This document shows, in pieces, positions 1 to 13,000 of a stretch of 64,000 nt of DNA. Position numbers and translations under genes: made by a program. The stretch is from Nautilus pompilius (Eukaryota; Mollusca; Cephalopoda; Nautilida; Nautilidae). The DNA lies in assembly GCA_018389105.1 (NCBI GenBank), contig JACATO010000334.1, forward strand, positions 992,001 to 1,056,000, written 5' to 3'. The notes under the pieces were generated by a model, which saw only the letters and a program-made list of their open reading frames with translations, did no database searches and was not told where the DNA came from. How positions within the stretch are numbered: the first letter of the stretch is position 1; each line of letters starts with the position of its first letter.

Positions 1-3000
1 ACAAGTATATTGTCCAGGTGTCACCGATGGGTGTGAGACTTTTGGAAGGGGGTAAGTCTCAGACAATGAAGAAAAACTGCAAAGAATTCAGTTAGGATGG
101 TTATTCTATAGATTCATAACAGCGAGAGAACAATTTGTCTTTTTTGCTTCTAAATTTATCATCATCATTTTTCTACCTTACAGTGAAGCAATTGCAGCAC
201 ATTCCAATAGATGTGGGTTCTCCCATTGTGCACTGTTCTGTGGCCGATCCATACCTGCTGATAATGAGTGGAGAGGGACAAATTGTCCTGCTTTCTCTGC
301 GGCTTGACAGTTTTGGCAGTGGAGTTAGACTTGCTGTCATGAAGCCCCAGATAGGGCAGGTAAAGATCTACTGTGCTTCTACATTAAAAGAGTCATTACA
401 ATACTGGCTCAAAAAATGCCAACACCCACCTATCTGCAAAAAAAAATGAGTTTGAGATTCACTTGCTTGCAGGCATTCTGACCTTTGGTTTTTCCAATGC
501 TTCAGCTACCAAAAGGAATTAGAGATTCAGTATTATTGCATTGATAATCATGGTGGAAAGAGCATAAGTTTCTTGATTTATTACATTTATCCTTGGCTAG
601 TATAGAGACCATTGATGACTGGTTCTCTTGCAGCTACCATTATCTGTTTTTAGTATTTTCTTACCTGATATCTTAGACTTTTAGTGTATTCAAAGACTTT
701 CTACATAAGAAAGTTAACCAGTTTAAAACGTTTTAGCTTTGACATATTTAAAGTCAGTGCAGAGTTAATGGAGGGTAAGCAAAATTGAATGAAAACATTA
801 GCAAAGTAGTGGCCAACAATCCTTCACCATTATTGTCTGTGTAAACAGAAGTGTTGAGTAGTTTGGTTTATGTACATAGAAGCAAGTAGGGTATTGTTTT
901 TTCTTTAACAAGATTTATTGTTTTACAGAAATCCAAAGTGATAAGTATGTGTGCTTATAAAGACCAAAGTGGGTTATTTTCTATAGCCCCAGTCAAGGAG
1001 GAGATTTTCAGTCCAACAGTGGATTCAAAGGTGCAAAAGCCAGTGACAGAAAACAACTCGGTTGGCGTGGATAAAAGGTTTTATCATCAACTTCTTTCCT
1101 CATTTTTCATCTAGATAAATTCTACAATTACTTTTTATAATCCAAGACTGCTGAAGTGTTAAGAAAAACGTTTGCTATGCAAGACACACAATATGTTTGT
1201 CTGTCTATTATGAAAAATGAATTTTTTATGTTATAGTTTGTAAATTGATAACTAAAAAAAGTTATTTCTTCCATACTCTGGATATATGCAGTTTCATCTG
1301 ATCAGCATGTGTTCAAACAAGCACTATTTTGGAAAACTAAATATAAGCCCCTTTTTCTCTTCTTTTCTTTACTGGTCTTCAGTCTTGGATGTAGATGATG
1401 AGCTTGTGAGTATGGATGATGCTAAGGAGAGGAGGTCCTACTTTTCTTGATTATATAATCAAAACTGATACATTGAAGAAAAAACAACAACAAACTTTGA
1501 TAAATACTACTTAATGTTTAAATGCTGAGCATTACAGGATACACTGTTTTGTTTGTTTTGACTTTTTGCAAACCCTTTCATATATTCTGACTCATTTATT
1601 GTTGGTTCTTCAACAGTTTTGAAGATGATGAAGATGAGCTACTTTATGGTGATTCTGAAACTGTAGTTTTCAGTTCGTCATTTAATTCTAACAGCACAAA
1701 GCCAGAACCCAAACGAAGGTAGGTTGGTAAGACTTCACAGCCTCAACTTTGTCGTTTGTTTGTTTGTTTGACACTGATATCTTGAGGCTTCATTAATAAA
1801 AGCCAAGGATTTTACTTAGCTGTGAAATGTAAATCCTAAGTATTACCGCATTGCATTTGATCCAGATGCCATGCTATCAGCAGTTTTTACATGAAGAGAG
1901 TGGAGTTAGCACTGAGAAGTGCTTTCCAAGAGAAGATTATGATACTGACTTGCATGGATGTACTTACTGCAAATCAGGTGATATTCATTTGAAGAAAAAT
2001 ACCAAGCTTTTCGGATACAGAATAAATTCATAGATGTGTTTCTGATTTTGTTGATCTTTTCTAGCTTAAATACCTAAATGGTAATCTGCTTAATGATTAA
2101 AGTGTTGGTGTTTTCTTTTACTTTCATATTTTTTTTTTCTGATTTGCAAGTTGTCATCTTTTTCATCCGGCTTTTAACAGTGTAGAGTGAGAAGCACTTT
2201 AAATGTTTAAACTTGGTACAGAAATCATAGATAACAAAGTAGTGTATGTTCATATTGACAAAATGTTCTGTTTCATGCAGTATTTCAAAAGATTTCTGCC
2301 AAGTTTTGTTTTGTTTATTTTTTTTGTTTTCCTCAGCACAGAGATTTTTCACAAGAAGCGAGAAGTGAAGACGACTTTTTGGGCTGTAGTGTGCAGGGAA
2401 AATGGTGTCTTAGAGGTTAGAAGACTTGGCCAATTTACCTACAAACAGATCTACTTTTAAGAGTCCACAAATTAATCTGTAGCCATTATAAGAATGCAAA
2501 GCATTTGTAATGGAAGGCAGAAAGATTCATCTTTGTACAACACACATTATATAACAAAAAAAGATTTATTACTATTTAATTTAGCTTAGTTTGTAGTGAC
2601 TTATATAAGCCTTCATGGAGAAGAAATGTCTATTTCATTGACTTGTTTAAGTTGGTTTTCACTATCCCTAACTTGCTGATGATTTGATTTCATTTATGAT
2701 TTTATTCCTGAAAACCTTTTCTTATATTGAGCTGAGCTGATACCTTGGCCAACTTGTAGATGTTCTTGCCTTAAAATGTGCTGTTATCCAGATGCTTAGA
2801 CTCTTAATTATTTTAAAAACTTCTATCAATCAGATCTTCCTTTAAACATCTAGTACCCAAATTAGGTAAATCTAATATTTTGAATATTTACCATATCACT
2901 TTCTCTGATTAATAAACATTTTATCTATTAATACTTTTTTTAAATAAGTAACTTACATTCATTCAAGACATGCTACTTAAATGTAGTTGTCTTCTAAATA

Positions 3001-5734
3001 TATTTGGGTATTACCAACCATCTTCCCTCAGATACATATATAGAAAGACGACAGGAGGAGGGGATGTTGTATAAACCATTTTTTTGTTTTTGTTTTATCA
3101 ATAACTTGTTCTTTTCCTTTAATGGATTAAAGGTACATTAATGGATCATGGAATCAGATTTTAGACATAACATGATAGAGAAAAGCATCCAAGCATGCTG
3201 CTGAACCCACCTGAAATTCGGTTTTCCATCACTAGCAATTTCAGACAGCCACCTTTGCAATGCACTGTGTATCTTTTTAAGTCTGATACTGGTCTTTTGG
3301 ATGGATAATTGATTGCATTATGCATAAAAATTGTTTTTCTCCTTTTAAAAGGTAAACATTGTTTTTAACAGATATACAGCTTGCCTGACTTCAGAATGAC
3401 ATACTACGTCAAGAATTTCCCTATGGGTCAGAAAGTCTTGGTTGACAGTGTACACATGACAGAGAGCGCCACAAAATCCAGGTACGCACAACAACACTCA
3501 GAACACCCTTTTCATTTTGTTTTTTTTTCCGTTTTTCGTACTCGGACGACTCTAATGCTCGAGGCACCGAATCAACCCATATGCCTGTCTTCCATGTTAG
3601 TTTCCTGACAATGGCCTAACCGTCTCCAGAGTTGTGGCTTTTCCTTTCCGGGTATGATTGGTTTTTGTCAGAATCTGCTTTGTACAATCTCTCCACCTAG
3701 GTTAGAACTCCGCAGCCAGGTGGTTGACTGCTGTCCGGGAACAGACATCTATTCCAACTGCGTTTCGCAGTCTGTCATAGCGCTTAAAATTTTGGTCGAT
3801 CTAAATCTTGTTGACTCCCCCCCTGGGGGGACTACCGCATCAGAACAGCGACGATTTGGTGCAGGGTTATACAGCTTACACTCCCGTTTAGAGAATTTAA
3901 AACACCACACAGTCAAACCAACCCAGCTCCCACAGTATCTAATTTAACATGCTTAAACAATTGTGAAAATTTCCAGTACTAGAACTGTTCATTCTAAAGA
4001 TTACATTAGTAACTTTATTTATTCTATTTTCTTCTGTGTTTACGAACTCTTTCCAGCACAAGCAGCACTGCCTCGAGCAGCGAGAAACATGAAAAGTTGC
4101 CTGGAGATGTACCTGTTGTTAAAGAACTACTACTAGTAGGATTGGGCTGTCGAAACTCCAGACCTCATCTTCTGGTAGGTAATACAGCCTTTTGTTGGTT
4201 GGTTTGTGTTTTTTTTTTAAATTATAAGAATTAACTAAGAGCAAAACGCTACATATTTTACTTAGGTACTTTACTTTTATGGATTTGCAGGCTGTCTACT
4301 AAAATATGCAACCGTAACCCCTCATTAGCCAGTTTTTGGAGAAAGGGAACCTCAATTAGAATGTACTTTTGGACATTTATTTCAAAAAAGTACATTAAAA
4401 GTATTACTTTCTTATCCAGTTTCTGACAGCTATTTAAAAAAAAAAAAAAGATTTTGGAGAGAATCAAGATCAGTTTGTGCAGAATTTAAACAATCTATAG
4501 CATTGGTTTGTTGTTTAACTCTCCTATTGTGTTTCAGGTCTGTTTGACCTGGCACTGGTTCCCACCAAGCTTAAAAATTGCAAGATTTTTTTAGAAATTC
4601 TGATGTTTTTCTGTCAGTTAATGGTAGAGTAACTTAGTGGTTCCAGCTTCTGGCTGCTGACCAGGAAATCACAATATCCTTTTCTTCAGAACTTTCAAAC
4701 TACTATTAAAATTGAAAATTTTGTCTATGTGGAGCAATACTGACCAATCCTGATTTCTTTGTTTCAGGCTCGAGTTGACGAGGATCTGTTCATATATGAA
4801 GCATTTCCCTTTTACCAAATTCAGATTGAACATCATCTTAAGCTTCGCTTTAAAAAGATCCAACACAATTTGATTTTACGAGAGAAAAAGTCTTCAAGAA
4901 TGAGGAAGAAGGGTGATTTAGTTCTAGAAAGCATTGTGCACAAGGAAGACCGTGTCTGCTGGATGCGGCATTTCGAAGACATCTCAGGTTACTCGGGGGT
5001 AAGATCACTTGCTCTTCCATGTCACATAACAAAGCAATTGAGAAATCTGTCATTGTATATGGTTTATTCTGGTTCTGCCTGAAGTAAGTAAATGCTCCTT
5101 GTGATGTATTTAATTTAAATTCAAGTACCGCTGAATGCTTTAGGTAAGCGGCAAGGAGTTGAGGTAAGGATGCGAGCCATGCAGATCTTTTGTTAATAAC
5201 AAATTCTCTTTGCTTGCTAAATGAGCTTTAAAAAGAAAAACATTTGCTTTATATACAATTTTGCTTTTGCTTTTCTTGAACCAAAATTCTAGTTGGGGCA
5301 CAAATTTTTAACAGAGCTGTAAAGATGAGAGGTTGGAAACGGTAACTGCATTAAATGTAATGGTTTGTGAAGTAAGGGAAAGCATCACAATTTATTTACT
5401 ATTTCTTTCTTGAATTCATTGGTAAGAACCTTTTTTTTTTTTTTTATTTCAGGTGTTCATCTGTGGTCCTTATCCTCACTGGATCATGATGACGTCTAGG
5501 GGGTCTTTAAGGATCCACTCCATGAGCATTGATGGGCCTATTACCTGCTTCACCCCTTTCCATAATATCAACTGCCCTAAAGGTTTTCTGTACTTTAACA
5601 AGCAGGTAAAATGTGATGCTGTCTACACTTTTGAGTAGTCTAAGCTGTGCTTGTTTGTTTTAAATGATTTAAATAGGGACTTGACACAATTTTTTGAAGA
5701 TTTTTGTTTGTTTTTAGAAAAAAATCATTACAAT

Positions 5735-5766
<32 letters not shown>

Positions 5767-7053
5767 CTATAGGGAGAATTACGAATCTGTGTTTTACCTA
5801 CCCACTTGACATACGATTCTCCCTGGCCAGTGAGAAAGGTGCCTCTTCGGTCAACCCCACTCTTTGTTACATACCATGCTGACAGCAAGGTGTGTTACCA
5901 TTTGAGTTTTCAGAATTTGTCAACCATCCCATAAGGCATTATGGTTCATACAAGATGGCGGCAAAATTAGGGGGAAAATGCTACCAATACATTCATAAGG
6001 TGTAGTGGTTTCTTATCATGATAGATTGCTGTCAAACTGGTTATTCAAACTCAAAATTCTAAAGTCTTCAATGGGGAAAAATAAATATTGCAGTTAATCA
6101 TATCCCACACAGAGGGAAAATTTCTTTCCTTTCTGCCATCTGTGCATAGATATTGTAGCAGTCTTCTCCAAATACTGGCATTTACATTGTCATTTAGTCA
6201 CAGGATAATCCTTCATTATGTCATCCACTATCACCAACTATCAAATAATAAAAGTAACTTTTTTGACCAAAATTTGTATTAAAAAACAAAAAAGTTTGTA
6301 AATTCCCATTTTGCTTGCTGTTCATTCAATATCTCAGCCATGCAGTGCACTGTAGTAAAAAGTAATAGCCTTCTGAATATCTGCTATACTTTTAAAACAA
6401 ATTTATGTAAATACTTTTGCCTTATATCAACCAAAAAAAAAAAGATAAACAAAAACAGAAGTTAAGAATCTCTCAAGAAGAGAATTTATACTACTGATAA
6501 AGGCAAACAAAAAAATTAGAATTTTGAAAAATTGGTTCCTGAATGTGAGCCATTTAATTAATGAGATTTTATCCAGAAACCTAAAATAGGAAGTGTAATA
6601 AATTTTTTAAAAAAAGTTCATAAATTCAATTTATGGGTTATTTCTGGAGGTAGATTTGTTACATAGAACGTTCTCTCTGATGCAACTCAAGATATTTACG
6701 TGTACTTGAAGAAATTGTTAGAAGAATACAGTACAATCATGCGTGCAAAATTGTCATGAACTCCACATATAGATCAGCAAAGTGATTTTCAGCTGTCTGA
6801 CTTTGTTTCCGCTCTATTGGGCATAGTCCACAGTCACTAATCTCTCCATTTGGGATGGATTCACAGGATGAATCAGTGTGTTTGGCATCTGATCTTTATC
6901 TTTCTTTCAGAAATGAAAAATTAAATTTTGGTGACAACTGAAAATAACTAAGGTTTGGTTAGTTCCTTATACAGTGTCAAACATGGCATTGCTGTATGTA
7001 TTATCATATTTTATTTCATTGTCATCTATATTTTGGAAAGAGATCTTAACTAA

Positions 7054-7093
<40 letters not shown>

Positions 7094-10000
7094 AATCTCT
7101 CTCTTGGTATATCAGTGATAAATTATTTTATTGATGAGTCCACAATTGAGTGTTTGCATGTCTGAGAGAGAAATATTCCTTGCAGCTGTTTGATTTTTCT
7201 CTTTTTTATTGAAGGTTGTTTAAGGCTATCCGATTACTTGATATAACAGTACAAAAAGTACCTCAATATGTTGTTTTAAAATGAGCATAGTTAAGTTTTT
7301 CTGGTAACTTAGCTGGCATTTATTGTTTGTTTTTCTCAGACGTATGCTGTTGCAATGAGCACGGCAGAAGTCTCAAACAAGCTGCCAAAGACTACATCAG
7401 ATGAAAAGGAATACGATCTTGTAGAAAGAGGTAAGCTATACGTCGCTGCTTCAGCTTGACATTTGTCAATAAGAACAAAAAAAAATGACAGTAAAAGCAA
7501 GATTGAAAAAAATTTCATTTTGTACTTTGCAGTTATATTAATTTATTTATTTTCTCTTTTTTATAGATGATAGATTCATTTATCCTATTTTAGAAAAATT
7601 CAGTCTACAGTTATTTTCTCCGGTTAGCTGGGAGATGATTCCTAATACAAGGTAGGTATCTTGTTAAAGATGATAAAATAATGTAAACACCTCCACACAA
7701 CCTACTTCCATATATTCTGCTGGTAATGCAATTTTTCTTTATTAGATTTGTCACATTCAGGCTTAATACATTCTGCCTGCAGCAGTAATGTGATCTAATA
7801 TTTCACTGTTTCATTTTACATGCTAAGGTCATTTGCATTATACTTAGCTCTGATTGATCTATGCTAGAAATAACCCTAGATTCTTCTTATTTTGAAACAT
7901 TTGTCAGAATTGACCTGGAAGATTGGGAGCATATCACCACTTTGGTCAATGTTTCTTTGAGGTCTGAGGGCACCATATCAGGGTACAAGGGATATGTAGC
8001 CCTTGGAACAAACTGTTGTATGGGAGAAGAGGTTCAATCAAGGGGCAAGGTAGGATAGATGTCCAAAGGATATTTGTAAATTGTGTGGTTAATTTATTAA
8101 CATTGTTTTCAATGGATTTAGAATCAACTGATCAGATATAGCTTTGCTGTTTTTTTGTTGGATTTAACAATTCCTGAGTGGATGGAAGGTAATTAATTTA
8201 TTACTACAACAGTTGTACTTTAAAGCTTTTTTAAACCCCTATTAAATATTTTTTAATTCAGATTGAAATTTAACTAATATACAATGATGGACAAAAGTTT
8301 AAGAAAGATGGCAGAACAAACATAAATTGACATGTAGAAATGAACATTCCCATATAGGCATTACATGGATAAAGGAGCAATTTCTTGTTCTGTCGATTGG
8401 TATATGCATGAATGTGATCTGTAGTAAACATTTTGCATTCGTTCACATTTCTTATTTTTTTGACGGAATTTCATGTTGACAAAAGTTTATGAAAAGTCAA
8501 AAATATTCTAAATTTTGTAACAAAAACTCCATTTTTAGAAACTACATGAGATTAACAGATCAAGGAAGTAGTAGTATTTGGTAGCATAGCCATAAACATT
8601 GATTATAGCTGGACAGTGCTTATGCATGAATATACAAGATGAATACACTGGTTTTTATAAGTGCAAGTCAACTGAATCATTGGTAAAAGTTGATCCAAAC
8701 TTCTGTGCTTTTTCATCTTAATAGCTTTGTCTCTATCATTTCAAAGATTCTTTGTTGGATTCAAATCAGGGTTTTGAGCTGGTCACTGCATAACTGGAAT
8801 TTTATGATCTGTGAGATACTGCTAGATGATTATGGTCAAATGTTTTGGATCGTTATCATGTTGGAAAATCCAGTTGATGCAGAGGCAGCCCTCATAATAT
8901 GGTTCTACTATATTGTTCAAAATGTCTAGGTGAGCTGATCCACTGTTCTTCAGATATGATGAATAGGACCTGCCCCTTTTTGTGAGAAACAGCTCCATAC
9001 CATAAATAAGTCGCCTTCACCTTTGATCATTGGTCTGGTACACACTAGGTGGAATGCTTCACCAAATCATCTTCACTCTGATCATCTGATCCAAACCTTT
9101 TGAACCATGATTCATTAGACCAGAGTGCCCTGGCATACATTTTTGAGGTCCAGTGGAAGATGAGCCCTTTGATTCTTCAAGGAAATAAAGGGTTTCTTAC
9201 TGGCAACACGTCTCATCAATTCAAAATCACAAAGCAATCTCTAGACAGTTCTTGTGGAGATTGGTTGGTCTCAAAATGTCAAAAAACGTGTTGTGCTAGT
9301 CTATTTCAGACAGATGCTTGATTTTCTGATTGGTTCTAGGATTAGTTTTTCAGGGTCTGCCATTTCAGTGGTATTCGGTGTAGTCCCCCATTTGTTTGTA
9401 CAACTGCTAGGCTAGATAACAGTCTGTTTTACTGCACTTGACCCACTCAGCAATTTCAGAATAGGAGAGTTTCTCCTTGCACAACTCCATGATCCAAGCA
9501 CATTTCATTGGACTTAAACTGGCTTCTTTAGCCATTGTAGAATGCTAAAAATTATATATAATGTATTAGTTTACTGATTTCTATTGGCTGTCCAAAAAAA
9601 ACCCACAAATATAACCAGTTGGCATTGGCTTCTTTGACAAAATTTCATAGTGACAAAAGTTTATAAGAAAAGCAAGTGTATGCAAAATATCTACTATTGA
9701 TTGTGTTGATGCATATGTCAATTGGAAGAACAGGAAATTGCCTTTTTAACAGTGTAGTGCCTGTGTGGCATAAGTGCATGGTACTGTGGTTTGTTAAGAG
9801 AGCGCACACTGGCCCAGTACCTCTGACTTCATCTCTCTAGATTTTCTGTAGGGGTTACCCCTCCCTTAGCTCCTGGCTCATACATCCTACCCTGGGAGCA
9901 CAGGGGGGATGTTTCTCTGAGGATTCCACCCCGGGGCAGGGCTTTTAAGGCGGCCCTTGCCTGCCTGCTGGCTCCGTCATGGGACACTTAGGCATTTTAG

Positions 10001-13000
10001 GAGTAGCTTTGCCACAAGCTACCCCACCCCGTCATGAGAGAACCAATGCCAGTTTGGTCCATGACTGCTTATTCGACTGGGAACAGCTTATTTTGCAGCT
10101 AACCTCCATATCTGGAGGCCGTTTCCCAACCTGCCACCCGGGCTCGGTTGGGGGTGGTCACCCCAACAAACAACCCATGTGCTGGACATGTAGTAAATCA
10201 CCCTGTCCAAGAGTTAATTTGTTTGTTCTGCCATTGTTTTTAAGCTTTTGTTTGCTACTTTATAGTTAAAGCAAACCACTCTTACAAACATTGTGTGTGA
10301 AATGATATAGGGTTGCCAGAGTTTTAAACAATTTTTTGAGGATAACTTAAAATCTGTTACCAATTCAGGAATGCAGATCTGGGGTTAGATCCACTGATTG
10401 CCAGGTTAGTCAGAAGTTTGAAGGATGTTACCAGAAGGGTTCATCCCATGAAATTTACAGAAATCCCAATTCTCAGTGGATTGGTGGTTGACTGCTCGTG
10501 ACTTGTGATGTATATCTTCCACAGATCATTATATTTGACATCATTGAAGTTGTTCCCGAATCCACATAAAAGCCTCAATGGATCCAACTGCACTTAATAA
10601 ATAAATGATGTTTAGTCTGTTAACTATGCATTTATTTTCCAGTTTTCTGTTGGTAATTTGATACAATCTGTCTAATGTGTTTGTAACCTATGTAAGTGGT
10701 TTATATAAGATTAAATGTTTTAGGATATTTCTAACTATACTGCTGCTCGCTGCCCAGAAATTTATTAGATGCCCATTATAGAATTTTACTTTAAGCAGGG
10801 ACTTGGCTTGGTTTCTTCTTTAGTCAGTCATGTGGGTGTTTCCACTCCTGAGTTCTAGTAGGAATTTCTCTGCCAAAGTCAGAAATGCCAGGCTTCATGT
10901 GATGCAGCATAGGCAGTGCTCTCTAGCAGATAAAAAACTCAAGAGCTGTCTCCCTTGTATACATTGACATATGGAAAGAGAGGTTATGGTTATATACTAC
11001 AGTATATCCACTTTTTGTAGTATGATGTAGAATTATTATCTATTTTCATTACACACAATCTAATTGGAGAACAGGTTTGATATGCATTTAGAAATTTTTA
11101 AACTGAATAAATAGTTGTATTAAACTACTGAACAGAGTAAATAAGAAATTTAAAAATCAGTAAGAATTGTTTGTTTTTGTTTGTCTGATGAAAAATAAAT
11201 ACGGTACACTAATGCACAATGTCTCATTTGTACAGCATTATAGATTTCGAGGACAGAACTAGATTAGGTTGGATTATAACAAACTGCAAAATTTGTAAGT
11301 AATATGGTGTTTTGGCCAGTAATCTTGAAATCAGAATGAACCAGTCATGTTGCTATCCTGTCAGGTTGCTAGGGTAAGCAGAGAAATATTTGATGAGCAA
11401 GTATTTCAGTTCATGTAAGAACAACAAAGCAGTGAGCTGAATGTTCTTCGTACCTTGTTTACCACTGATGTTCATCAGTATTTTAGTTGGCTTAAAAACA
11501 GGTTTTCAATTTATATTTGACAAGTATTGTCTGTCTTTAGGTTATTTATGAAAAAGAACAAAAGGGTCCAGTTACAGCATTAGCTCAGGTGAATGGCTTT
11601 CTGCTTTCAGCGATTGGACAAAAGGTAAGTAGTTTTGGTTCTTGGATCCAAAAATTAAAGTTTTAAAAAAAAAAAATAATAATAATAAGACTGATGTGGA
11701 CACCACAACCGTCTTTAGTTGGTTAAGCATTTTTTTCAACACTAGTAAGTGGCTTCAATGCCAAAGATACGTATAATGTTAATGTAACTGGTTTGTTTTA
11801 CCATCTTGTTTCTAGCAAGATGCTAGCTTCTACAAATAATGAATGTGCTGGTACAAAAAGCAAGCAGAGTTACACTTTTATGGAGTAGATATGGATAGTT
11901 TTGATCATCTTTCTCTCATTTATCATTTTGATAAAAAGGCCTGGATGACTGGTCACTTGTTGACAATCCGGCTCACCTCAAAGTTTCAGGACTAAAGGTG
12001 ATATCTGTACTTTAACCAATGGACTATGGCTAATTCCTTGCTTCAAATTATGGTACTGAAAGTTGCTTCTCAGATTGATGGTGGACTGTGCTGATAGTAT
12101 TTCGAGCAGATTTTCTTCAAGCTATGCACTTCACTAAAAAAAGTTTTGGATTATATCACAGAAAAATGGATAGCCAACTGTTTTGGACATCACACTGTCT
12201 AGATTAATTGGTTGAGATGACTTGAGTGTTAATGAATAAAATTAGGCCTCTGATGTGCAATCACAGTCTGTTAAATCTGTGAAGTGTGATGAAAAGACAA
12301 AAGTGACAAAGATGTTTTTTTAAACCAGTTATCCTTTCACTTTGGGAGTCTCAGCCAAACACTTGTTTGGAATGATTGAAAGGAAGACAGGGTGCACCTT
12401 AAAGCAGTTGGGTGTCATTGGATAAGTTTTAACAGCTATCCCTCTCTATATATTGAGCAGTGTGATCATATTTATCAGCTTCATAGTTTGATTTTAAATG
12501 GAAGCCTGCATAATTAATTTTGAAATTTTTTTCTGCAGGCAATTGTTATATTGTTTATAGTTATGTATTTTCTTGTAATTATTTATCAATATGTTTATAA
12601 TTTTGTTTTGATTGTTGTGATTTTAAAATCAATGTCTTAGAATGCAAATGGTGTATAATTACCTTTCCTAATGAATTCATTCAAATGTTTTATGTAATGC
12701 AAACATTTAAAAAATAACAATTACAATTGTTGTCTCTCTTTAGCAGATTACCAAAACTTTTCCCTAAAAGAGTTCACTATAGTAAGTTATTATAATCACT
12801 CTTTGGGAAATGATCAGCCACTATCTATCCTAACCCTTACTGCATGCATACATCTTTCTGGGTGACTGAATAAACATCAGAAATGTTGGGGTGGAAAGAA
12901 GAATTTTAAAAGTAGCAAGGAACAGTTTTTGTTTTTTGGAGCAATCAGAAATAAAAAAAATTATTCATCAGTTCTCATGCACTGATCAAACAATGCTCTT

